NCBI GenBank assembly: GCA_023101725.1
Contig: JALJCO010003464.1
Location: 496,001-560,000 of the forward strand
From: Atherinomorus stipes
Lineage: Eukaryota > Chordata > Actinopteri > Atheriniformes > Atherinidae
Direction: 5' to 3'
DNA: 64,000 nt
Positions 28,601 through 39,500 of the stretch are shown here, piece by piece. Position numbers and translations under genes: made by a program. The first letter of the stretch is position 1. Each line of letters begins with the position of its first letter. The notes below the pieces were generated by a model. It searched no databases. It had not been told where the DNA came from and saw only the letters and a program-made list of their open reading frames with translations.

Positions 28601-31600
28601 GAAGTAAGCATTTCTGTGATCTGAAAAAAGGAGCTATACTTTCTTCTTTTTTTTTTCTCTTAGCCATTAATGCATAATCATTTACTTGTCCACCTATGCA
28701 TGAAGCCCCCACCCCAAATCCTTGTCAGGATACCAAATATCACCCTGATGTCAGCAGGCCTCAGCTACTATTATTAATTCTCTCTACAGGATGCAACAGC
28801 AGCACACCTGAAGAGAGCGAGGAAGGCCCAGCGGGAGGAAACGGAAGCGGTTGTTTTCCAGCTGCAGCTCCACAAGCCTCTGTAGTGGTCTGAAAGCTAA
28901 AGCTGACACACTGCCTTCATGAAGGATATTCTCCTCCAGCTCCAGAGTGAGTAGATTTACCAAACCTAAAAGGTAACAGTACATATGATCATCTTCATAC
29001 GAGACTTTGTCTTGCGTTTCTTTCATCTGCACAGACACAAGCTGTACCTCTGAAGCAGTGAGGCGTGAGCCCACTAAGCTTGTTGGTGTTAATCTTGAGC
29101 TCCTCCAGAGAATGTGGTAATGCTGGGATCTTGGTGAGCTGATTATCATCTAAATACAGTTTCCTCAGAGAAGTCAAGTTCTGCATGAAACAAAGAAAAA
29201 AGTGTAAGAATAATAGATAGATACTTTTTTTTTCACCTTTTTTACCCCAACTTGAGTTGACAGAAATTCACCAAATGAAAGTATTTCCATTTTGTACATC
29301 TCCTCCATGTCATTTATTATGCTGTATTTTTAGTAAAGCCACTCTGGGTGGCTTTTTAGCGAGAGCTGCTGTGGCGGTTGTCGTGTGAGTTAAAGCACTG
29401 GACGGGATCTTTACAGTGTCCCTCCAGCCAGTCCATCAGTTCTCTGTCATTATGTGGATGAGAGCAAAAAAATGAAGGGAAAAAAATATTCCTCCAAAAA
29501 TAATTTCCTTTTATTCATCACATCCCTGGTGCAGCTGTTTTCCAACAGGTTTGTCCAGCCAATATCGTGACAGAATATCAGTGGTAATGAATAATGATTG
29601 GTCAGAGTGGTGGCCGCCTGGGTGTGGTCGGGATCAGAGTTTGGCCCGAGGTTATACCAGAGGTTATTCATAGAAGGGATCTGTTAATGCAGTTTCAGCA
29701 TTCTGTGATGATCAGATCTGCTTTTTTATGTATATTAATAGATGCAAAGTGGCTCATAAAACTCACTCATTCACATTTAGTAGGCTGCAGATGCTTTGTG
29801 GTCACAGAAGTGGTTTACACATGAATCTGTGATCCATAGTTTATTACTTTTTTACAGTTTTAGTTTGACTTTTTTTTTATTAGTTTTGTGTGGATGTGTG
29901 GATTTCTCTCCCCCAGAGTGGCAAGCCGAGTTAACATCAAGCTTCAGGATCAGATATTTGCACCAAAAAAACAGACCTCAGGCATGTTAAACTGCTGTTT
30001 GCTATTTATTTTCCTTTGGCCCTTCTACTTATCTGGTTCGACCCCCCCTCTTTTTCTGAAGGTAAAGGGGGAGCAGCACGGTTAAGGAATCATAAGTCAC
30101 ATCATTGACAGAGAAAGAAATGGACAGTTGTAACACCGAGCCTACTGGCTGCAGGTAAAGCCAGCTGAACTGGAACTGCAGGTTGGCAGCTGCCAGGCTG
30201 AGAGAAGCAGTGTTCCTTACCAACAGAGGGTTGAGGCCGAATGACTCATCGTCCAGCTTGTTCTGGCTCAGGTCCAACGTGTCCAGGTTTGGCAGGCGTA
30301 GAAATGTTTGTGGAGGGAGGATTCTGAGGTTGTTCTCTTTAAGATAAATCACATGGGTCACAAATGAATATAAAGACTTGAGTGTTTAAGCTGCAGCTTT
30401 TTAATCCTTTATGAATATACTGCAATCAGCAAGTGAATTCATCTGAATCATGTTAATTCCTGATTTTTTTATTTAGTAATTCCCCAACAGTATGATATTT
30501 CCTGCCAACCGCATTCTGCATCTCAGCCGTGTGTAAACGGGGAAGGGGGGGCTTTCAGGTTGCTGTTAAGCTCGGTAAGTTATCAATCTTCTGTAGCTTC
30601 ACGTTAGTATTAGGCACAGACACGCTTGTTTTTATTTTACTATGGCAACAGCTTTAAAACACACCTGCCATGTCCAGCTTTGTAATCTCTGGGTTGTGGA
30701 AGTCGGGCAGGTGGGTCAGGCCGATGCCCCTGCAGCTGATTTCTCTGTCAGCAGTCAGACACTCAGCAGGAGGCTCTGAAATGGAGGAGTGTGTTTCTGT
30801 CTGATTGCTGGGAAGCTCAGTTGCCTCCTCCTCCTCCTCTTCTTCTTCTTCCTCCTCCTCCTCCTCCTCCTCCTCCTCTTCTTCTTCTTCTTCCTCCTCC
30901 TCCTCCTCCTCCTCCTCCTCTTCTTCCTCCTCCTCTTCCTCCTCTTCTTCCTCCTCCTCCTCCTCCTCTTCCTAACACATAGAACAATAAAACTCAGCGG
31001 CCTTATTAACTGCAATGGATGCTCAATTTAACAGCTTTAATTATACAATACAAATGAAACCTCTTCTTCCTCTTCCTCTTCATCATCATCATCATCATCG
31101 TCATCATCTTCTTCATCATCATCATCATCATCCTCATCCTCGTCATCATCCTCATCTTCCTCATGTGTTTTTCCATAATCCAGCAGCCTTCTCTTGTCTG
31201 CATGAAGTTCCTTCAGTGTTGCCATGAGAGTGCTGCTCTCCACCTCTTCGTTTCCACGCCTTCTCCAGCCCATCAGGCGTTGTCCTAAACCTGCCTACGA
31301 TGTACATCAGGAAAGCAGTGACAGGATTAACCAAAGGGCTGAATAAAGAACCAAACACAGACTGAAGCAAGACCAGACTGAGGCAGAAAAGATGCTTAAT
31401 CCCATTTAATTTCATTGTTCGTCTGGTCTTACTATTCTGTATGCAGTGGCCTCTACTGTAGCAGCATGTTTTCTCCTGTTCCAGGCATTTCTCCTTTCTC
31501 GACCTGCCTCCAGCTCTTTGAAATCAACTCTTGTCTGCTCCATTTGGGATCTCTCATTTTCATTCTCTTCTTCACAAAGACAGCAAAACCACAAAGTAAC

Positions 31601-31884
31601 AGACGGGGGAGAAACAAACTGTAAGATTTACATTTATGATCAAGGGCTAGCTGACAGAAAAACACCGAAAGCTTACCAGTAAAATGCGTCTCCATCTGTC
31701 CTGTGCCAATCCCTAATGATTGAATGGTGGCTGCTTCTACTTCAGGTGTCTCAGAGGAGATTTCCAGAATTGCATTCGCATCGTGAAAAGAGTCGAGGCT
31801 CTGCTCCGATGAAATTGCTCCACTCAGACAAATGATCACAATCCATATTGTCCTCTGTGTTTGTATTGTTGGATGTTCTCTCAT
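19619..31884 (-). CDS. ecm2-like: ECM2-like secreted leucine-rich-repeat matrix protein
   Basis: Ten coding exons (minus): 31884-31677, 31569-31433, 31294-31061, 30971-30665, 30336-30221, 29180-29048, 28965-28808, 28519-28380, 20347-20021, 19799-19619; 1941 nt, 646 residues, all phases consistent. A signal peptide (core IWIVIICLSGAIS) leads a low-complexity N-terminus, then an acidic tract (residues about 160-242). A two-cysteine cap follows (C264, C273), then about a dozen leucine-rich repeats (LDTLDLSQNKLDDESF, LEELKINTNKLSGL, LSELFLDNNRLEEVP). The end, LASVHLENNLLEVEKI...AFFCVSD, matches the ECM2 capping region. Human ECM2 also carries an acidic stretch before its repeats but has a von Willebrand C domain near the N-terminus; no such cysteine pattern is seen here. 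Being next to biglycan, it may be the ECM2 paralog described beside BGN (ECMX) rather than ecm2 itself. Intron 8 is about 8 kb and full of mobile elements. Confidence 0.9.
23420..24854. mobile_element. TTAA-flanked MITE, copy 1, split by a nested element
   Basis: Lies in ecm2-like intron 8. It begins AGGTGCAACTTG after TTAA and ends ACTACCT before TTAA. Its ends and interior resemble the element at 25252-25803, for example the stretches near 24728 and 25638 (CCACTCA..AATGAAAA..TGTCTGG). A second, unrelated element (23647-24249) sits inside it. Superfamily not resolved: the TTAA target suggests piggyBac or Kolobok, but the termini start AGG rather than the CCY typical of piggyBac. Confidence 0.6.
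23647..24249. mobile_element. Nested TTAA-flanked MITE
   Basis: About 600 bp. Left end AGGGACGTTGTGTAA, right end the reverse complement of AGGGATATTGTGCAA, each abutting TTAA. The imperfect inverted ends and TTAA flanks support a non-autonomous DNA transposon. It interrupts the larger element around it, so it inserted later. No transposase-like frame was found. Confidence 0.65.
25252..25803. mobile_element. TTAA-flanked MITE, copy 2
   Basis: About 552 bp with inverted ends AGGTACAGTGTGT and AGGTGCAGTATGT (reverse complement), flanked by TTAA on both sides. Same family as the outer element at 23420-24854 but without the nested insertion, so it shows the pre-insertion state. Non-coding. Confidence 0.7.
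25814..26348. mobile_element. TTAA-flanked MITE of a third type
   Basis: About 535 bp. Left end AGGTATAGTCCGAAGT and right end the reverse complement of AGGTAGAGTCCGAAGT: 15 of 16 bases match. TTAA on both sides. It starts ten bases after the previous element ends, so the two sit almost back to back. Confidence 0.7.
26585..27000 (+). mobile_element. Decayed DNA-transposon remnant
   Basis: A short frame at 26594-26794 contains EKQPKNLTELENFC, resembling the C-terminal part of Tc1/mariner-type transposases (PKNLTELE..C). The DNA that follows (GGACGCCCAAACTTTTGCTTCAGG, near 26810) is a motif I know from repeated fish DNA. No catalytic part is present. The family call is tentative. Confidence 0.4.
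28316..28352. repeat. (GGAT)n microsatellite
   Basis: Nine tetranucleotide units in the plus orientation, 28 bases downstream of the ecm2-like exon 8 splice donor on the minus strand. Such arrays often mark the tails of fish non-LTR elements, but no body is attached here. Confidence 0.85.
30825..31162 (-). repeat. Acidic Asp/Glu codon repeat in ecm2-like exons 3 and 4
   Basis: Exon 3 ends in 34 acidic codons (31162-31061, mixed GAT and GAA/GAG) and exon 4 opens with 49 consecutive Glu codons (30971-30825). Together they encode 83 uninterrupted acidic residues. The separating intron is only 89 bp (31060-30972) and reads into a stop if retained. On the plus strand the tract reads as CTC/TTC and ATC repeats, which creates false poly-Leu, poly-Pro and poly-His open frames. 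Confidence 0.85.
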
Positions 31885-33180
31885 CTCAAGCTATTTCTGT
31901 TGGACAGAAGTCCAAAACTTTTACCTGAGAGTGTCACAGCTGAAGCATAAAGAATCAAATCCACAAAGAGCAGATGGTCATTCCAAAGGGAGGAATCTTT
32001 TAGAGGAGAAGTCACCTTAAGAACTTTGGATACAACTTGAAACTTTTGTTTACTGAGAGCAAAAAAGATTTTTTTTCCTGCTGTTAATATAAAGTAATAC
32101 GACAACTCATTGCACATGCCCCCACTTCTGAATGAAAGCTGAAATGAAGAAGCGAGAGGATGGAAGAAATATTTAGGAGGTGGAGATGTAAAAAAATAAA
32201 CTCTCACAGTGCTAATAAAGGCCTTCAATCATCATAGCGTGAAATACACAGACACGCCCCGCTCCTCCTTGTCTCCTCTCCCTGTCACAAATGTCTGCTC
32301 ACACTGGGTAGGAAGACTTATTTTTTGTGAGGATGGTGAGACACTAAGAGAGAAGGGAAAAAAAGAAACTGGTGGACAGCAACTTTCATACAGCAGTGGA
32401 AGATTCCATTTGGACATTATCATGTGATCTGAAACAGTTTTAATCCAGTCTCACTTCTGTGTTTGTACAGCACTGAATCAGAAGTGCACAGTGATTTGGG
32501 TTTTTGTCAAACAAGGGTCGGGGTTGATAGACAGTTCAGGTCAGAGACAACCATGTTTGGCTAAGCTCCACTAGCATCTACTTATGAAAACAAACATGAA
32601 CTCTGAGGAGTGAACAATGGCGCTGTCTTTACATTCTGTTCTAGACATACATACCGTTCATGAACTGTACAGTTTGCATCCTCACACTCACCCTGAGCAC
32701 CATGGCTGCATGGAGCCAAGATGGGATTTTCACTGTGGGGTGAAACTTGCTGAAACTTACCCTCTATTTGTTCAACAACCACACATACGTACATTAAATC
32801 TGTTCAAAGGTGCCTAAAAATGTCCTAAATAGCCCCCCCAGCTTCATAAAGGGGGTCATATCAATGGATCACACTGAATTTGGGGTCGTACGAAGAGTTT
32901 GATTTTTTCTAAAACCTTAGCTGTTGAGATGAAGACAGCAGAAACCAGACATATTCCAAATGGCACAGTGGACAACTTAACACTAAACACTCAAACACCC
33001 AGATCCTGATGTGTTGTTCCAAGACAAACAGTGATGTGTCCAAAGATGATTTATTTAAATCTTGACAGGAACATGCAGTAAACCACAGACCACATTCAAC
33101 ACCTTCCTTAACCTCAGTCTGACAGCTCCTAAAATGAACACCTTCTATTGTAATCTAAGTAACGATGAGTTCAAGACTTC
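31885..33180. other. Upstream flank of the ecm2-like gene
   Basis: The ecm2-like start codon at 31884 is preceded on the minus strand by an acceptor-like CCAACAG near 31900, so a non-coding first exon probably lies further upstream. I cannot place the promoter. No other coding exon is visible. Confidence 0.45.
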
Positions 33181-33189
33181 CCCACGTAT

Positions 33190-34030
33190 TTGCACCTCAG
33201 CTGCTTTGCTAAAAATTTACCAGTGAAGGACACTCTGCATATTCTCATCTTTTTTCCTGTGTGTAATCAGTTCTCAGGTATCTTAACTCTTTTTTTTTTT
33301 TTCTTTTCATTTAAACACCTCTATGATAGTCACGGAGACCTTGCATGTCATGTTAACCAGAGATTCACACCTAATAATGATCCAAGAATGTTAATTATAG
33401 ACCTATCCGATCTCTCTAAAAAGAAAATAAAATTATTTTTAAAAAATCATTTTAATTTAACTAGGTGCCCATGTGTGCAGAAAATATATATATTTGAAGA
33501 GTTTCAGTTATCAATCAGAGCACAAGATGGCACAGAAACAATATGGGAAAAGTAACCTCATTTCCCTATAGCCTCAGATAACAGACTCCTGTCTATATTT
33601 TCCTGTTGGATCTCAGTTTATTATTTGATATTGTCAGTTACATCATTGTGTAAATGGATTAAAAGAACCACAGTGGGCTGGTTTAAGTTATATTTATGTG
33701 ATAGATGCAAACAATGAACCTTCCTCACCAGACGCCATGGTGTTCCACAGGGCTCTGTGCCTGGACCAATACTTTCACTTTGTACATCCTTCCATTAATA
33801 GGCATAAATTTTCAGTGCTATTCAGATATTACTCAGATTTACCTATCCATAAAGTCTATAAAAACATCAGCTGGACAGATGGCAATAATGTCTTAAGGAA
33901 TAAAAGGCTGGACAACTAGGACTGAAGTAATCGTCTTTGGACTTTAGCCTCAGGAAGACAATTACTCTGAATGGCAGTACCTTGGCTTCCACTTGTTACA
34001 AACCTGTTATTTTTTAGCACAACCCATCAT
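33190..34030 (+). mobile_element. Degraded L2/CR1-like non-LTR retrotransposon (reverse-transcriptase part)
   Basis: Reading the plus strand across frame breaks gives pieces of a reverse transcriptase. GVPQGSVPGPI lies near 33740-33775, followed by a region corresponding to the YADDTQLYL catalytic block (here broken, around 33820-33850). Then comes a part corresponding to KTEVIVFGP (TEVIVFG-like, around 33920-33945). Several stops and frameshifts make it inactive. The left boundary is uncertain. The exact clade (L2, CR1 or Rex1) would need a consensus library. Confidence 0.65.
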
Positions 34031-34119
34031 TTGACTTGGATATTAAACGAGTTTAATTAGATTTAGCTCTCAATGACTAAGCTCTATTGTATATTAAATA
34101 TCTCATAGTTTTCCCCTAC

Positions 34120-34689
34120 ACACTCAAAAATAGAGGTACCAATTTGTACTTAAAAGGGTACAAAGCTTGTTGCTGGGGGTGTTCCTTTTTGAAAGACATT
34201 TCTGTACCCTTTGGTCCTGGTCCTTTTTTGTATCTTATCAAGCTGTATGAGTTAATAAAGTACAATTAAACCAGTTAAAAATGATGAATAAAAGTCAATA
34301 AAATAGAGATTATGACAACAATCAAAGATGCTCATGATAAATGAATAATTATTATATAAATATTAGGCCAAACACATAATTATGACTGATTATTATGAAA
34401 ATCATAATATAACAGCTATAATTATACTACTGTTTAGAAGGACTGCTATTTATAGTTATTGTACAAGCTTTGCAGATTTTTCAATGCTGCAGGTACCCTT
34501 AGGGTTGAAATGGTACAAATTTGTACTTTATATTACTTTGGACCCTTTTTCATAGTATATAGGTACACTTCCGACCTCATAAAGACCAATATTGTACTTA
34601 TGAGAGAACATTTGTAAAAAAAAAAAAAAAAAAAAAAAGTACCTACAGGTACAGAAATGTTCCTGTCTCATCGCTCTATTTTTGAGTGT
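34120..34689. mobile_element. Non-autonomous element with perfect 16-bp terminal inverted repeats
   Basis: The left end (34120-34135) ACACTCAAAAATAGAG is the exact reverse complement of the right end (34674-34689). The 570-bp interior is A+T-rich, repeats motifs around GGTAC/GTACC near both ends, and holds a long A run (34617-34638). No open frame of note. A target-site duplication is not clear, so the superfamily is undecided. Confidence 0.75.
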
Positions 34690-34779
34690 ATAGAGCACTT
34701 CACGCTCAGACTGCAAGTTTGTTGTTCCTAGAGTGTCTAAAAAAGGAATAGGAGGAAAGACCTTCATTATCTGTGTGAT

Positions 34780-34988
34780 AATTGGGAAAGAATAAAGGGG
34801 GAAACTTGGGAAAGGTGGGGCGAAACACAGGGGGGTGGGGGGGGGGGGGTTTTTCATGGGGGGGCCGCCCCAGGGAGGGGGGGGAAAAAAATTCCCCCCC
34901 AAAAAAAAAAAATTCTGAGAGGGGGGGGGGGGGGTCTGGGGGGGGGGGGGGAGGGAGGGGAAAAGAGGCTGAAGAATAAATATAGGGA

Positions 34989-35024
<36 letters not shown>

Positions 35025-35025
35025 A
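34780..35025. repeat. Long mixed G/A homopolymer patch, possibly assembly error
   Basis: Runs of G up to about 14 and of A up to about 30 are packed into 245 bases, with composition unlike anything around it. The open frames crossing it are rich in Phe and Pro (minus) or Gly and Lys (plus) and are not genes. It may be low-quality consensus sequence. Confidence 0.7.
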
Positions 35026-36549
35026 GGGCAACACTTGTCTTGTGGAATATACAGAGTGTAGTGGGGAGAAGTAGCATTGTATTTTCAACAAGTTGAGATT
35101 GTGAAGACTAAAATTTTAGTGGCTTAGAAGAATAAATATCTACAAGAGCAAAAATTTTAAAAAATCCAAACCTTCAGGTGAAATTCGCTTGAACAATTTA
35201 TAAAAATCTTCTGTGGGGATCTGCACTGACTGTTGTCTTGAGAGCAAATTTAAACTCAAGATTCATCTTTCACATGAAAGAAAAAAAAAATTTCCTGAGA
35301 TCTTCAATTTTACTTCAAGTATTATACATGGTGTATAATCCTTTTAAAAGGAGTAGTCTTCCAAGTTTTTATAGTTGCCAAACATTTTTGTTGGGTCTCT
35401 ATTTCACGCAGATTCCCTTTTCACTTGAGGTAGGGGGAAAAAAAAAGTGACTTTTTTTTTTTTAAATTTGCAATGTTAATAGAACAAAATCAGTCTGTCA
35501 AAACATTTTGTTCATGTTGGAATGGGTAGACAAAAAGCCAGTTATTGAAATAAAGAAACTTTGTGCTGGCTCTGCATAAATATAGTTGAAAGCCTGGACC
35601 AGCATGTCACAATTTTCTCATCCAAATTGTTAAATAAAAAGAAAGAACTCCATCGCATGCACCGTGGTTCTTGAGAAAGTAATAGTTTGCAAAAGTGCAA
35701 AACAATGAGCATTTAAAGAAGAGAAAATTAATTTCATTGCGTGAGTAATTAATTTGACCTTTTAATTGGCCAAAGAGGATGCCAGGTTATAGTACCATGT
35801 ATAGTATCATCCTCCTAGAACCATCAGCGTGCATCCATAAAAAAAGGAGTCACTGGAGATTAAATGAATCAGGTAACAGAGGAAATGCTTGCAAATTAAA
35901 TACCACAAAAATAACCAATAGTATTCAGCAGGTTATTTTAATTTAGCACATCACAGCAATAACAGGATGACAGTGGCGACATTAAAAGCCAGTAACATTG
36001 TGACACCTGCATGAACAGGAATTGTTGTGGAACAATCAGTTAATGTCTAGTCCAACTTCACTTTAAGGTGGAGAAAATCTGAGCTCTAGTGCAACTTAAG
36101 CATTAAAGTCTATACCTAGAAAACTAGGAAAGTGATCTAGTATGTCAAATGAATGATAAAGATGGTAACAGCAGTTTGAAAAAGAGGAAAGAATGCAGAG
36201 AAAGACTGGTCAATAGGAATGTGTGTTAGAGGAATGACTGAATAGAGGAAAGATTGAATATAAGAAATCAAACTGCCACAATGTTTACAGTGTTCAGTGT
36301 TAAGTCCATGCCTCTGATAAGACAACTTCACAAAGTGAACTGTGGGGCCCATCTGGAGAGGATGTAAGGTGCAACAAGGGGTGCTAAAGTTACAAGCTCT
36401 GACCACACTCCTCATCCACCTCGTTACGTGAAAGTAATACAGGATTAGTAAACTGCAAAGTCAAAGCCACAAGGTGACAGAGGCTAACAGGTCTGGAGAC
36501 TGCAGCAGGCAGCGAGTTGTGACAACAGAACAAAAACTAAATGCGGTCC

Positions 36550-39500
36550 TTAGTTTGCAAAGGTCTGGCGGACTGCGTTGGCAATGTGCTTAGCACTGAT
36601 GCCGAAGATGTCCAGGAGCTCCTGAGGTTTTCCACTGCGGGGGACACCAGACACTGCCAGCCGGGTCACCACAATTCCAGGTTCCCTCCCCACGGCAGAC
36701 AACACTGCCTCACCGAGACCACCTGGACAGAGAAGAGGGGCCATCAGAAAAGCATAATGTCAAGTCAATGTGAGCACAAGAGGAAATTTAAATGCACTGA
36801 AAGATCACACTGAACAGCAAAATCTCTACCAAGTCCATTTGAAGTTAGCGTACCTTCCTTGTAGTGGTCTTCCACTGTGATGATCTGTCCTCCTGTAGCT
36901 CTGGCACTGGCCAGGATGGTCTGTGCATCCAGGGGCTTGATGGTGAATGGATCAATCACACGGATGTTCTTTCCTGTATGAGTTCATTACAGACTAATTA
37001 GAACATAAGAGCCAACTGAGCACACAGACTCCACTCCTTTCTTAAAAACACACAATTATGTACATCTGCCAGCTGGAGTGTGACGTTACCTTCTTTTTCC
37101 AACATAGTCGCAGCAGCAAGGGCTTCATGCAAAGTAACACCAGCTCCAACCACGGTCACCTTATCACTGTCAGACTGCCGCACCACCTGAAGAACACAAA
37201 TTCATATGATAAACAAATCTGAAGTGTCATCCTTAAATATACAGCCACCCTACTGTCAAAGTAAAAAAGGATCATTTGGGAAAAAAAATAAAGAGCGACC
37301 ACAATCTTAGACATCACCTTGGCTATTCCCACTTCAAACTTCTCATCTGGAGAATAGATCACGGCAGTCTCTGGTCTACTGGTACGGATGAAACAGATTC
37401 CCTGAGAAGAGGAAGCGATTCATTACTGGATGCATTTATTTTAAGACGTCCAGCTACAAACGCCATCATGAGGCAGGCTACCAACCTTTGTGTTAGCTGC
37501 TAGTTCAACAGATCTCTCTGCCGACACGGCATCGCTAGGATAAAACACTGTACATGTTGGTATGGCACGGAACATGGCCAAGTCCTCAAGGGCCATCTGG
37601 GATGGACCATCCTCACCTGAAGCAGAATACAAAGCAGAGTCAAGAACAGAGTGCAAATATTCAGTCCAGAGGAATACCGGTACTTCTGTTAGACGCTTAC
37701 CAATGGAGACTCCACAATGAGACCCTACCAAGTTGACATTTGACTGAGAGATGGCTCCCATGCGAATCTGATCATAGGCTCTAGAGAGGAATGCAGCAAA
37801 TGTACTGGCAAACGCAACAGTGCGGTCACGGGTGGCACAGCCAATGGCCACTCCAACCTGTAAATGTAGGCAAATACAGTTTAGTGGGTGAGTGTAAACA
37901 ACAACTGATGAGATTAAACAAAGATTCCAGTGTGAAAGCTCAGATGACAGGCAGGACAGAGTCTGAGATTACCACCAGGTGCAAGAATGAATAGCAACAG
38001 ATTAGACCAAGTGGAGAAGATTACGGCGTGTAAAGCCATGCTGGATCAAACAGTTATGAAAGACAAGCCTGTCTTTCAAAAGTGTCTCACTGTTGAGAGG
38101 CTTAGCAAACCAGTCTGTCATTTGGCTTCTGGACAAATTAAATACATTCAAATTTTATATAAAAACGTCATTTACCATGTTCTGTTCAGCAATGAAACAC
38201 TCAATGTAGCGTTCAGGGAAAGCTTTCTTGAAAGTTTCTGAGAAAGTTGAGTTTTTGGTGTCTCCATCAAGGGCCACCACTCTCTGGCTTGCGCTTCCCA
38301 GTTTGGCCAGCGCTACACCATACGCTTTCCTCGTTGCCATCTTAAGAAAAGAAAATGAGATTCCATGAAGGCTAAACAGTTATCTTGGGGACTGATATCA
38401 GGGCCTGACAAGCCAATCATTCAGCCAACTAGACTTGTTGAAACCACTCAATATTCAACAAATGTCCCAGTGACTAATGTCAATTACTAAAACAATACCA
38501 ATGCCCCTATGGATGAGACTGCATTTCTGGGAAGAAGTAGTAGTAATATACCTTGTCCCCCTTGTTGTAAGCTGGGGGTGAGGGCAGGGAGATTGGGCTG
38601 AGGTCTGCTTTTGCTGTATCATCATTGGGCAGTTCAGGGCACAGAGTCTTGTTGGGGACCTGGATCTGAGACTGCAAGTCATTCAGGATGTCATCCAACC
38701 GGTCCTTAGGGATGGGCTTTCCATGCCAATTATCCTGATCCTCGATATCTACAACCACAGGGCGATCAAGTATCAGATAACAGTTCCTGAATGTTTACAT
38801 AAAAAAATAAATAAGGTTTGTGGACACATACTTTTGAGTCCTTTTCCCTTAAATGTCTGGGCGACGATGCAGGTGGGTTTATCCTTGACCTGCTGGGCTT
38901 GCCAGAAAGCTTTGCACAGCTCCTCCACATCATGTCCATCTACAACATACGTGTTCCACCTACACAAATTTAACATACAAGTCTTTAAAACAAATATTAA
39001 CCCCCAGACAAGGCCACTCATCATCCGAACAAACGTTAAACATCAAACTTATTAACTCAGAAAGGGAGGCAAAGACCAAAGGGGTCAAAAGTGGGGGATG
39101 GGGGCTCTATCCACAAAGTAATGTAGGCACAGACAAATGGGCCCCATTTCCCCTCAAATCAGCCTTGTTATTGATGGCTTAAACCTGCACCAACACAGTG
39201 AAATTTGTATACAGCCCCCAATATCTCCTAACATCAGCAGAGGTAATGTCTAAATTTTGCATTTACAAATGTTTCAGTGGTTGATGAGTCAATCAGTTGA
39301 TATATGCTTTTATGTTACATAAGAGAGAAGGTGCAAAATGTTAGTTTGTTACCAACCCAAAAGCTTCACAGCGCTTGCGGTAGGTTTCCATGTCGTGCTG
39401 CAGGGGTGCAGGTTCACTCTGGCCGAGCCGATTCACATCCAGGATAGCCACCAGGTTGTCCAGCTTGTAATAGGAGGCAAAGGCCATGGCCTCCCACACA

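Larger units (their letters stand above)
31895..36549. other. Intergenic region between tkt and the ecm2-like gene
   Basis: Apart from the three repeat features listed separately (33190-34030, 34120-34689, 34780-35025), this is A+T-rich sequence without coding signal. The part just below 36549 should be tkt 3'UTR; a reverse-strand ATTAAA near 35760 would give about 790 bases. Confidence 0.5.

Noticed and set aside
30755..31031. Long open frames of poly-Leu, poly-Pro or poly-Arg/Lys on both strands
   Set aside because: They are shadows of the GAG/GAA repeat in the ecm2-like acidic tract. Only the Glu frame joins in phase to the flanking exons.
34528..35091. 187-codon minus-strand open frame rich in Phe and Pro
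   Set aside because: Produced entirely by the homopolymer patch and the adjoining A run.
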